Source: Actinomycetota bacterium
GTDB lineage: Bacteria > Actinomycetota > Acidimicrobiia > IMCC26256
Reading direction: 5' to 3'
NCBI GenBank assembly: GCA_009702955.1
Contig: WLHA01000008.1
Location: 1 to 14,558, forward strand
Length of the DNA: 14,558 bases
Made by a program: the position numbers and the translations under genes. The stretch's first letter is position 1. Each line of letters starts with the position of its first letter. The notes beneath the pieces were generated by a model. The model was not told the origin of the DNA. It searched no databases and was given only the letters and a program-made list of their open reading frames with translations. Below are positions 1-7,175 of this stretch, in pieces.

Positions 1-84
1 GGGCTTCACTGGCGAGAGCGTGACCTTCAGGAACTAGCCGAGCAAGAGGCCGCCGACAACTCCCCAACCCCCGCTGGCGTCTAG
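1..84 (+). CDS. C-terminal end of an unidentified upstream protein (partial)
   Basis: Frame 1 is open from the window edge and gives 27 residues, beginning GLHWRERDLQ and ending in NSPTPAGV before a TAG at 82-84. The tail is charged and then proline-rich, as in the soluble end of many proteins. There is not enough to identify a family. It lies directly upstream of the small lipoprotein-like gene, whose ribosome binding site overlaps its stop codon, so the two are probably co-transcribed. Confidence 0.5.
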   Translation, partial: GLHWRERDLQELAEQEAADNSPTPAGV

Positions 85-87
85 GAG
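83..87 (+). promoter_or_regulatory. Ribosome binding site AGGAG overlapping the upstream stop codon
   Basis: AGGAG begins on the last two bases of the upstream TAG and lies 11 bases before the ATG at 99. It lies only 2 bases before the in-frame TTG at 90. The spacing therefore favours the ATG as the start of the small gene. Confidence 0.55.
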
Positions 88-98
88 TATTGATAAAG

Positions 99-380
99 AT
101 GACCTCGAGACTCACCACTACTCAAACTGCTCTCGTCATTAGGCGTGCAGCTCTCGCCCTTCTAACTCTCGCAACGCTTGTGATGCTCACTGGCTGCGGA
201 CCTGACATCAACAACGGCCAGATGGTCGACGCCGGTGGAGAGAACGGCCAAGGCGGACTCGCCTTCGTGCTGTTGGCGGTATTTATCGGACTCCTCTTTG
301 CCTCGCTCTTCTACATGGACCGCATTCGCAAAAAACGCGAAGAGCGCCAAGACGCTGACCACGAGGGCGACGCTAAGTAA
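99..380 (+). CDS. Small putative lipoprotein with a second membrane segment
   Basis: This is a 93-residue protein of unknown function. Residues 1-16 are polar and basic, ending in an RR pair. Residues 17-30 form a hydrophobic signal segment that leads into a lipobox (LTGC, Cys33). A short polar, glycine-rich loop (34-52) follows, then a second hydrophobic stretch (about 53-72, GLAFVLLAVFIGLLFASLFY). The tail is strongly charged (RIRKKREERQD), as expected for a cytoplasmic end. If the lipobox is cleaved, the mature protein would be lipid-anchored outside and also span the membrane once. If it is not, the protein is a two-helix hairpin. The start is the ATG with AGGAG upstream; a TTG at 90 is possible. 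It shares a transcript direction with the partial gene before it and converges on the TetR-like gene 6 bases away. I do not recognise the family. Confidence 0.65.
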   Translation: MTSRLTTTQTALVIRRAALALLTLATLVMLTGCGPDINNGQMVDAGGENGQGGLAFVLLAVFIGLLFASLFYMDRIRKKREERQDADHEGDAK

Positions 381-408
381 GCGTTGCTAGGTAGCAGGCT
401 TTGCCTGC
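367..408. terminator. Two tandem hairpins at a convergent gene junction (putative bidirectional terminator)
   Basis: The first stem pairs 367-374 (GCGACGCT) with 380-387 (AGCGTTGC) around a 5-base loop: 8 pairs including one G-U. It contains the TAA stop of the lipoprotein-like gene and runs into the stop codon of the opposing TetR-like gene. The second stem pairs 394-399 (GCAGGC) with 403-408 (GCCTGC) around TTT and lies in the last codons of the TetR-like gene. Neither is followed by a T-tract, so they would be the tail-less type often proposed for actinobacteria. The function is inferred from position. Confidence 0.45.
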
Positions 409-1658
409 AGTATCTCTAGTAGCAACTCAACAGTCTCGATCTGGGAGGTCCCCTGGGATGCGAGCGAGACCAACTGCTCTGCTAGCCGCTGGGGTTCCAC
501 GGACGTGCCGACATTGGTTGCGATGCTCGCTGCTAGTTGGCAGAGTTCATTAAGTACAGAGTGCTCCTCGTTGATGTCGCTTGCATAGCGCACCACCGCT
601 GGAATGGTGTCTGCTGCGCGCGCCAACCTCCTAAGAGAGGCCGCTAGAAGTACGTTCATAGGCTCAAGGGCACCAGGGTCAATCCCCGATGCAATCGTGC
701 GCACACGAAGTACAGAGTCGGCGAGATGATTGATTGTAGGGAAGAGAACCATGAGCGTCTCTAGGGAGGTGTCAAGCTGGATTGAAGCCTCCGCTATCGT
801 CTCCATCCTGCCACCTCCGCTCCAGAAGTTATCCGCAGTAGCTACGAGTTCAGTGAAGACTCGTCGCCCATCTTCATTATCCGGGGTTCTAGGATCGCTC
901 ATCGAGCCATCCTCTGAGAGGGCCATTGCGAGTTCAATCATCGCGCTCACAACCTCATCGAGGGACATACACCCTGGGGAGATCAGCATACGATCGACAG
1001 CACCATCCGCTAGAGAGTGAAGAAGCATGACGATTGAGTCCATGGTTAACCCAGGTTTCGGGCGACGCCGCAACTCTGAAAATGCTTCTTGACCTATCCA
1101 TCGCATGTTGTCTGCGATGGATTGATTCGAGGCACGACGGGCCTCGAGTATCTGCAGGGCAAGCTCTCGGCGCTCCTCTCGAATCGCCAATTCGCCGTGC
1201 CACTCTGCGCTCGCGGTCAGCGCAGCCGCATCGAGGATTCTCCCAAGCGGTCTCGCCGGAGAGGAGAAATTGGCCTCAAGAAAATATCGCAGTACTGCGG
1301 CTGCTGACTCAAGCGCAACCCCTTCATTATGCGTCTCAACCCCTAGGCGAGTGACCTCTTCGAGAGCGTTCCAGCCAATTTTTGGGGCTGAGAACTCAGG
1401 CGAGGCGACGCTCTCGACCACGAGCGCAAGGGTTGCCTCGGGTGACTCTAGGAGTCGGTATGCAGTATCGACACTCACTGTCTCTGAGGTTCGGGCTAGC
1501 ACTGAGGGGTTTACGAGTGAAGCAAGCCCATCTAGTGAATGAGTTAAGAGGCGCTCAATGGCGACCTCCACTAGCGCCTGCCTACTGGCCTCAGCCTTCG
1601 CTGCGACTCGCCCAGACGCGACAGCGGAGCCTTTGTTCTCCTTTTCTCCTGCCCTCAT
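387..1658 (-). CDS. Tandem (double) TetR-like transcriptional regulator
   Basis: The protein has 423 residues, about twice a normal TetR regulator (near 200). Residues about 25-85 resemble a TetR DNA-binding domain: a first helix (ALVEVAIERLLTHSLDGL), then TVSVDTAYRLLESPEATL, which aligns with the family's GVSxGTLYxYFxSKEAL recognition helix. Residues about 110-250 are helical, and GLTMDSIVMLLHSLADGAVD followed by SLDEVVSAMIELAMAL looks like a TetR ligand-binding end. The pattern then repeats. Residues about 265-318 carry a second HTH-like unit (METIAEASI, then DTSLETLMVLFPTINHL), and 330-420 are again helical. I chose the ATG at 1658 because a good promoter places the transcript start on it. 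An upstream in-frame ATG at 1718 would add 20 residues of unlikely composition across that promoter. It is transcribed alone, downstream of the sulfatase pair. Ligand and targets are unknown; autoregulation is inferred. Confidence 0.75.
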   Translation of the reverse strand: MRAGEKENKGSAVASGRVAAKAEASRQALVEVAIERLLTHSLDGLASLVNPSVLARTSETVSVDTAYRLLESPEATLALVVESVASPEFSAPKIGWNALEEVTRLGVETHNEGVALESAAAVLRYFLEANFSSPARPLGRILDAAALTASAEWHGELAIREERRELALQILEARRASNQSIADNMRWIGQEAFSELRRRPKPGLTMDSIVMLLHSLADGAVDRMLISPGCMSLDEVVSAMIELAMALSEDGSMSDPRTPDNEDGRRVFTELVATADNFWSGGGRMETIAEASIQLDTSLETLMVLFPTINHLADSVLRVRTIASGIDPGALEPMNVLLAASLRRLARAADTIPAVVRYASDINEEHSVLNELCQLAASIATNVGTSVEPQRLAEQLVSLASQGTSQIETVELLLEILQAKPAT

Positions 1659-1664
1659 GTAGTT

Positions 1665-1693
1665 ATTATCGTATACAAAGTACGATTTGTCCA
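1665..1693 (-). promoter_or_regulatory. Sigma70-type promoter of the tandem TetR-like gene
   Basis: On the minus strand the -35 box TGGACA (1693-1688; 5 of 6 to TTGACA) is separated by exactly 17 bases from the -10 box GATAAT (1670-1665; 5 of 6 to TATAAT). Six bases lie between the -10 box and the ATG at 1658, so the transcript should start on or next to that A. This suggests a leaderless mRNA, which is common in actinobacteria. No Shine-Dalgarno sequence is visible before this ATG, which agrees. Confidence 0.6.
1675..1690. promoter_or_regulatory. Inverted repeat in the promoter spacer (putative operator)
   Basis: ACAAAGTACGATTTGT has perfect 5-base arms (ACAAA and TTTGT) around 6 bases. It occupies the spacer between the -35 and -10 boxes and overlaps three bases of the -35 box. 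A bound repressor there would block the polymerase, as at many TetR-family operators. Self-repression by the downstream gene product is inference. Confidence 0.45.
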
Positions 1694-1699
1694 TAGAGA

Positions 1700-1718
1700 A
1701 AGTACTTGCATTTTGCAA
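1700..1718. repeat. Palindromes upstream of the TetR-gene promoter
   Basis: AAGTACTT (1700-1707) is a perfect palindrome. It abuts TTGCATTTTGCAA (1706-1718), which has perfect 5-base arms around TTT. The heptamer AAAGTAC occurs at 1699-1705 and again inside the spacer repeat at 1677-1683, 22 bases apart, or about two helical turns. This could be a second regulator site. The surrounding DNA is AT-rich, so chance palindromes are possible. Confidence 0.3.
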
Positions 1719-1765
1719 ATATCTCTATGACACTTACCTCAGCAATTGGGGGTTGTGGGGTTCAA

Positions 1766-1804
1766 AGCCGGGCAGACCCATTCCCTTTTGGAATGCTCCG
1801 GGCT
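1766..1804 (-). terminator. Weak stem-loop after the arylsulfatase gene
   Basis: In the 153-base gap between the arylsulfatase stop and the TetR-like gene, 1780-1794 forms a perfect 5-pair stem (ATTCC/GGAAT) around CTTTT. AGCCGG at 1766-1771 can pair with CCGGGCT at 1798-1804 with one bulge to extend it. No T-tract follows on the minus strand. It could end the sulfatase transcript. The rest of the gap holds only the TetR-gene promoter region. Confidence 0.3.
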
Positions 1805-1811
1805 CTCCCCG

Positions 1812-4151
1812 CTATTGAGTGCGCAGACCAGCCTGGAGTAATCCAGCCTTCATCGCGGCCGCTACCGCATCCCCAGGCTCACTCAACCTCTCAAGCGTCA
1901 CTCCATGGATCTCGGCGTTGAAGGTGAATCCGTGCGGGTAGTTACCAACCGGAGATCCGGTATCAATGCCTACATCGAATGTCTCGCCGCTCATAGAGAA
2001 GACGAGCGGTACGGTGCGCTCAATACGCGCGTGCGCCACTGCATCTCCATCGATGCTGAGCACTAGCTCGCCTCCTGCGCCGAACCCTCCGTCGTAGTCG
2101 AAGGTTGCAGCGACTTCGTGGCGCCCTGCTTCAAGGACCCGATCATTCATCAGGGTTGTGACCTCGTGCCCAAAGCAGTTATATACAAACGCGGGTCGTC
2201 CACTATCTAGATAGAGAGACCAGCCAGACATATTTCCGCCCTGGCATGCGACCACTCCCTCGGCGGGGGAATCAGCACTAACTGTTATCTCGCCTGTTAT
2301 GCGCCACGATGCGTTCTTTAAATTCAAGACCGATGACTCCGGCATACGAACATGCGCGGGCGTGTAGGTCATCGATGTGCGCTCACCTAGTAGCGAGGGC
2401 ACACCGAACTCACCAGCGCGCGGCGAAGAGACATCGCGCAGCGGGTAGACACCAAATCGTCTTGCCTCTTCGTCGAACTTCTCTAGTAATTCGCTAAGTT
2501 TCTCTGGGTACTTCTCTGCTAGATCTACTGCCTGCGAGAAATCGTTACGAATGTCATAGAGCTCCCAGCGCTCCTGCTCGCCATCGAACTCAAACCCCTG
2601 AAGGCGGATCCAAGGAAGCCTTCCATGGAAGCATGCAGCTACCCAGCCCTCGTGGTAGATCGCCCTGTTGCCGAGAATCTCAAAGTACTGAGTAGTGCGC
2701 TTGCTCTCACCATCATTATCAAAGGTGTAATCCATTGAGACCCCATGCATCTCCATCTGTGAGATCCCGTTCACGCTCTCAGGCTCTGTGATGCCGGCCG
2801 CTCGGTAAATCGTGGGAGCAATATCGACCACATGATGGAACTGGCTCCTCAATGCTCCAACATCTTTTATTCGTTTTGGCCATGAGATAGCTAGAGCGTT
2901 TCGTGTGCCACCAAAATGCGAGGCAACCTGTTTCATCCATTGGAACGGAGAGTCGAGAGCCCAGGCCCATCCGACATTGAAATGATTCTCGCAGAGCGCT
3001 GTTCCGAAATCGTCCATGTGCTCGAGGAGCCACTCGGGGTCTTCGTGCACACCATTCTGAAATGAAGGCGCACTCCATGCACCGTTTACTGTGCCCTCGG
3101 CAGAGGCGCCATTGTCACCGGTGATGTAGATAACGAGCGTGTTATCCGTAAGACCTAGTTCGTCAATCGCATCAATAACTCGCCCAATCTGAGCATCGGT
3201 ATGTGCAAGAAACCCTGCAAAACACTCCATTAAGCGCGTTGCGACAGGTTTGAATCGATCTGGATAGTCATCCCATGCGGGTATCTGCTCTGGGCGCGGA
3301 GTTAGAACAGTCTCCGGTGGAATAACGCCGAGTTGTATTTGGCGCTCATGAATATGGGTGCGCATCGCGTCCCAGCCGTCGTCGAATGCACCGGCGAAGC
3401 GATCGATCCACTCGCGTGGAGCATGGTGCGGTGCGTGTACCGCTGGAGTTGGCAAGTAGCAGAAGAAAGGCCGATCGGGCGCAGAGACATGCTGACGCTG
3501 AATCCAGTTGATTGCCTGATCAGCTAGGTCTTCGCTCAGGTGATAATCATCGCGACCAATATGTGGATTGATTGGAGTTGTCTGGTCGTATACCGCGGGC
3601 TCAAACTGAGATGCCTCTGCGCCGAGTATTCCGTAGAAGCGATCGAAGCCAACGCCGGTTGGCCAGCGATCAAAAGGCCCTGCAGGGCTCTGCTCCCATA
3701 GCGGCGCGAGGTGCCATTTTCCAAAACAACCAGTTGAGTAACCAGATAGTCGTAAGACCTGGGCAATCGTTGCGGCCTCGGAAGGGAGAACAGAGTCATA
3801 ACCCGGGAATGAGTTTGCGATCTCAGTAATGCCACCCATGTGTACTGAGTGGTGCTGGCGACCGGTTAGAAGAGATGCGCGCGTTGGGGAGCAGAGAGCC
3901 GTTGTATGAAACTGGTTATAGCGCAGACCACGGTCAGAAATAGCTTGAAATACAGGGGTATCGATCGGTCCGCCGAATGTTGAGTACGAGCCAAAACCAA
4001 CGTCATCAAGCATCACAAGGAGGATATTGGGCGCACCCTCAGGAGCCTGCGCGTTCTCCAACCTACGCGGTTTGGAGTCGTTGATCAGTCTGGAGATCTC
4101 CCCCTCAAACTCTGGAGTGGGGTGGGGAAGATTGTGTTGATCAGTTGCCAT
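1812..4151 (-). CDS. Arylsulfatase, formylglycine-dependent, large actinobacterial type
   Basis: This 779-residue sulfatase would hydrolyse a sulfate ester (ROSO3- to ROH plus sulfate). Asp49-Asp50 (MLDDVGFG) start the calcium site. The signature CSPTR (Cys87 to Arg91) carries the cysteine that is converted to formylglycine. The second signature, GYSTGCFGKWHL, contains Lys145 and His147. Asp346-Asn347 (ITGDNGAS) complete the metal site, and Lys407 (QWMKQ) should contact sulfate. His239 (AVHAPHHAP) is also typical. From about residue 600 a beta-rich, concanavalin-like C-terminal domain follows. Length and layout resemble the mycobacterial AtsA/AtsD type (near 787 residues). There is no signal peptide, so it is probably cytoplasmic. 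Its ATG overlaps the TAA of the gene upstream (TAATG), indicating translational coupling. No formylglycine-generating enzyme is in the window. The natural substrate cannot be read from sequence. Confidence 0.93.
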   Translation of the reverse strand: MATDQHNLPHPTPEFEGEISRLINDSKPRRLENAQAPEGAPNILLVMLDDVGFGSYSTFGGPIDTPVFQAISDRGLRYNQFHTTALCSPTRASLLTGRQHHSVHMGGITEIANSFPGYDSVLPSEAATIAQVLRLSGYSTGCFGKWHLAPLWEQSPAGPFDRWPTGVGFDRFYGILGAEASQFEPAVYDQTTPINPHIGRDDYHLSEDLADQAINWIQRQHVSAPDRPFFCYLPTPAVHAPHHAPREWIDRFAGAFDDGWDAMRTHIHERQIQLGVIPPETVLTPRPEQIPAWDDYPDRFKPVATRLMECFAGFLAHTDAQIGRVIDAIDELGLTDNTLVIYITGDNGASAEGTVNGAWSAPSFQNGVHEDPEWLLEHMDDFGTALCENHFNVGWAWALDSPFQWMKQVASHFGGTRNALAISWPKRIKDVGALRSQFHHVVDIAPTIYRAAGITEPESVNGISQMEMHGVSMDYTFDNDGESKRTTQYFEILGNRAIYHEGWVAACFHGRLPWIRLQGFEFDGEQERWELYDIRNDFSQAVDLAEKYPEKLSELLEKFDEEARRFGVYPLRDVSSPRAGEFGVPSLLGERTSMTYTPAHVRMPESSVLNLKNASWRITGEITVSADSPAEGVVACQGGNMSGWSLYLDSGRPAFVYNCFGHEVTTLMNDRVLEAGRHEVAATFDYDGGFGAGGELVLSIDGDAVAHARIERTVPLVFSMSGETFDVGIDTGSPVGNYPHGFTFNAEIHGVTLERLSEPGDAVAAAMKAGLLQAGLRTQ

Positions 4152-5860
4152 TACCTAAATGATGCGTGGTCTAGGCAACGAAGAGCATTGCGCGCGCTAA
4201 CTGCATCACCGATGACGCTGAATCTTCCTTCTTCAACCGCCTGATCGATCGTCCCCTGACCGGAGATAACCCATCCCCAGTCCTCGCGGGATCCTACGTA
4301 GGTTGTACTCGCGCCATCTCCGTTGGTCTCGCAAGCAATCGCGTTACGGAAATGCAGGCCCGCTATCTCGCCGTCGAGGTTCCACGCAACATGGGCGTCA
4401 ATGCCGTCAGTTGTGTCTGGGTCAACAAATACTTTCAGCACACCAATGGCAGTCTCGATGGGCCACTGCATAATCTGAATTGGGAAGACGCGATGCACCT
4501 TGTATGCGCTCATGTCGAGTGCGCCCTCAAGATCAAGCGCACGAGTTATGCACCAGTTACGTATGTTGGCAGAGGTAGTGCGCTGCCCAACTAGTCGCAA
4601 CGCCGCACTTAGGAGTAAACGATCTGCCTCATCGGAGTCGGCTGCTGCTACGAGGATCCCAGAGAGTTCGAGTGCCCAACGCAGGTCATCGGCGAGTGCA
4701 GCGCTAGCCATCTCGCGGACTCGCTCCTTGCCGCCCATCGCCTCAATAAAGCGTTTTGATCGCTCTACAGGGGCGTGCGGGAGAAGTTGCTGCGGGTCGC
4801 CGTCGAAGAAGCCAAAGAGTCCACTCCGGATCTGGCGCGTATGGTGCTCAACGATTCCGTATAGCTCTGAGGTTAAGTAATCCTCGTTGTAGAACTCAGG
4901 GAGGACAACAAGGTGAGCAAGCTCAGTTGAGGTTGCTCCGCGGTTTGTCCATCGCACTGTTTGATCCCAGAGAAACTGAATCGCATCTCGTGAACGCGTC
5001 ACTCGAGTTGAGATCTCGTCAGTACCCGACATGGGCGGACCATGCGTCGCGATTATGTGGGCAGGCTCTAGGGAGCGAAGGTGATCGATACCGCGAAGCA
5101 TGACGCGCGGGTCGCGATACTCCTCGCCGCGGATAGCAAAGATGTTGAATAGCGCAGGCCACACAAGGTTGTGCACTGCTACCCCAAGGCTCGGGAACCA
5201 GTAGGTAACCGAGTCATCCGCATCACTTGGTGCCGGTTCGACATGAATCTCGAGACCAGCAAGGTTAAGAACCGTTGCAGTCTCAAACGTATTTGTAGGC
5301 GAGAGGTATCCGTTCGTCCATGGAGCGTGATCCGCTAGCCGAAATGCAAGACCAAGGCCTACGTTCACCACACCATCAGGGCCGGAGTCTGGCATCCGAA
5401 TCGCGAACTGCTCCACGAGTCCCCGCAGATATGCAGGCGCAATTATCCCGCCTGCTCGCAGACGGTTGCCATCGATTCCTGAGTGCCCCCAGATTGGGAG
5501 TGCCGCTCCTTGCGGTGTTGTTGCCTCCTCGAATACCGCGGCAGTTCCCTGCACGTAGTGGAAGTGCGTGTAGAGCACGGCGACGATCGGCTCGCTAGCA
5601 ACTCTGCGCAGTTCTTGAATAGCCGCACGCAGCTCCTCGACCGACTCGCCTGAGTCAATAGCGATGATGCCCTCAGGTCCGCGCACGAAGGTTTGGTTGG
5701 AGAGGCCATTGCCTACAAAGCACCAAGCGTTATCCCCGACCGCGTAGAACTTGCGCACCAGGCGCTCGGAGTGGGCAACATGTGCCTCATGTGCGATCTG
5801 ACCGCGAGTGTCAGTAATAGTGCGGGATGAGTCTGATGCGATGCTTCTCGGCTGTGTCAT
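4151..5860 (-). CDS. Divergent alkylsulfatase-like metallo-beta-lactamase-fold protein
   Basis: The 569-residue protein has the three-part layout of SdsA1-type alkylsulfatases: a metallo-beta-lactamase domain (about 40-285), a helical dimerisation domain (about 320-450, with FGFFDGDPQQL and FIEAMGGKERV), and an SCP2-like C-terminal domain (about 455-565). The key metal motif is altered. The family has THxHxDH, but here it reads THFHYVQGT: His99 and His101 remain, while the Asp and third His are Val103 and Gln104. The later TEAPAE and AEN motifs read SDADDS and VHN (about 212-231). The ATHGPPMSG loop keeps His273. Metal binding or activity may therefore differ from true alkylsulfatases, and a non-sulfatase hydrolase or non-catalytic role is possible. 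There is no signal peptide, unlike secreted SdsA1. It starts 37 bases after hemL with no clear ribosome binding site and is coupled to the arylsulfatase. Confidence 0.82.
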   Translation of the reverse strand: MTQPRSIASDSSRTITDTRGQIAHEAHVAHSERLVRKFYAVGDNAWCFVGNGLSNQTFVRGPEGIIAIDSGESVEELRAAIQELRRVASEPIVAVLYTHFHYVQGTAAVFEEATTPQGAALPIWGHSGIDGNRLRAGGIIAPAYLRGLVEQFAIRMPDSGPDGVVNVGLGLAFRLADHAPWTNGYLSPTNTFETATVLNLAGLEIHVEPAPSDADDSVTYWFPSLGVAVHNLVWPALFNIFAIRGEEYRDPRVMLRGIDHLRSLEPAHIIATHGPPMSGTDEISTRVTRSRDAIQFLWDQTVRWTNRGATSTELAHLVVLPEFYNEDYLTSELYGIVEHHTRQIRSGLFGFFDGDPQQLLPHAPVERSKRFIEAMGGKERVREMASAALADDLRWALELSGILVAAADSDEADRLLLSAALRLVGQRTTSANIRNWCITRALDLEGALDMSAYKVHRVFPIQIMQWPIETAIGVLKVFVDPDTTDGIDAHVAWNLDGEIAGLHFRNAIACETNGDGASTTYVGSREDWGWVISGQGTIDQAVEEGRFSVIGDAVSARNALRCLDHASFR

Positions 5861-5897
5861 GCGGGCGACTCTAGGCCAGCGGCTATTGACGGCGCAT

Positions 5898-7175
5898 CTA
5901 CACGAGCGAGAGTGCTGCCTCTATTGCTATCTCGTCGGTCTTCACTAGATCGGTGGCACTGTGTGCGAGGGACGGGAAGAGCGTCTCGTAGCCACTTGGT
6001 GCGAACCACACTCCACGATCTAGGAGCGCATGGAATAAGCGCGCATAAATCTCGTGGTCAGCGCTCTGGGCCTCTGCGTAGTTGTTTACGGAAGAGTCAG
6101 AGAAGAACATTCCGACAAGCGTGCCAACTTGAGTAATTCGAGCGCTCAGACCAGCTGCCTCAAACGCTGTCTCAAGCCCCTCGGCTAGGAGGGTCGCATT
6201 GGCCTCAAGGCGAACGTATGCAGCGTCATCAAGGTGGGAGAGCACCGCAAGGCCCGCTGCGGTTGCTAGCGGGTTACCAGAGAGGGTCCCGGCTTGGTAG
6301 ACGTCTCCGAGCGGTGCAAGGTGATCCATAATCGCCGCCGGTGCGCCGACAACAGCTAGAGGTAACCCGCCACCTACAACCTTCCCAAATACTGAGATAT
6401 CTGGAGTGATCCCAAAACGCTCTTGAGCTCCACCACGGCTCACGCGAAAACCTGTGATGACTTCATCGAATATAAGTAGTGCACCAACGCGATCGCAGGC
6501 AGCACGCAACCCCTCTAGGAAACCGTGTGCAGGGGGCACCAAACCCATGTTGGCGGCTATTGGCTCAACGAGAATCGCAGCGAGGTCTTTGCCGTGCTCA
6601 TCGAGCGCACGATCGAGTGCAACTAGATCGTTATAAGGAACAACGATTGTGTCTACAACCGACCCTGCGGTAACGCCAGCAGACCCTGGGATCCCGAGTG
6701 TTGCGAGACCGCTTCCGGCGGCCACCAACATTGCATCGAAGTGGCCGTGGTAGCAGCCGGCGAACTTAATGACCTTTGATCGGCCAGTTACACCGCGAGC
6801 GAGGCGCACTGCGGTCATTACAGCCTCTGTGCCACTAGAGACCATACGCACCTTCTCAATAGATGCGACACGCTCAACTATCGCCTCGGCGAGGAGCGCT
6901 TCGCGCTCTGTTGGCGCGCCATAGGAGGTACCAGCAAGCGCAGCCTCTCTTATCGCCTCAACAACATCGGGGTGGGCATGCCCAAGGATCGATGCACCCC
7001 ATGACTGTACATAGTCAATGTATGTGCGCCCATCAGCGTCAGTAATTGTTGAGCCATTTGCAGACTGAACAAAGAAAGGAGTTCCACCCACCGAGCGGAA
7101 GGATCGCACAGGCGAGTTAACTCCACCAGGTATCACTACCTGCGCGCGCGTGAACAACTCTTCATTGCGACTCAT
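5898..7175 (-). CDS. hemL: Glutamate-1-semialdehyde 2,1-aminomutase
   Basis: This is the PLP enzyme that converts glutamate-1-semialdehyde, made by HemA, to 5-aminolevulinate in the cytoplasm. At 425 residues it is close to the usual 427-432. The N-terminus has the typical IPGGVNSPVRSF. The SSGTEAVMTAVRLAR motif (113-127) binds cofactor phosphate, and CYHGHFD follows. DEVITGFR includes Asp237, which pairs with the PLP ring nitrogen. The Schiff-base lysine is Lys265 in SVFGKVVGGGLPL, and YQAGTLSGNP is also diagnostic. The ATG overlaps the hemB stop (ATGA), with AGAGG 10 bases upstream (7186-7190). With hemA in the same block, it completes the two-step C5 route to 5-aminolevulinate. Confidence 0.97.
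   Translation of the reverse strand: MSRNEELFTRAQVVIPGGVNSPVRSFRSVGGTPFFVQSANGSTITDADGRTYIDYVQSWGASILGHAHPDVVEAIREAALAGTSYGAPTEREALLAEAIVERVASIEKVRMVSSGTEAVMTAVRLARGVTGRSKVIKFAGCYHGHFDAMLVAAGSGLATLGIPGSAGVTAGSVVDTIVVPYNDLVALDRALDEHGKDLAAILVEPIAANMGLVPPAHGFLEGLRAACDRVGALLIFDEVITGFRVSRGGAQERFGITPDISVFGKVVGGGLPLAVVGAPAAIMDHLAPLGDVYQAGTLSGNPLATAAGLAVLSHLDDAAYVRLEANATLLAEGLETAFEAAGLSARITQVGTLVGMFFSDSSVNNYAEAQSADHEIYARLFHALLDRGVWFAPSGYETLFPSLAHSATDLVKTDEIAIEAALSLV

Noticed and set aside
5861..5897. Possible promoter or TetR-type operator between hemL and the metallo-beta-lactamase gene.
   Set aside because: The 37 bases show no -35/-10 pair and no copy of the ACAAA-N6-TTTGT repeat, so control of the sulfatase pair by the downstream regulator is not supported here.
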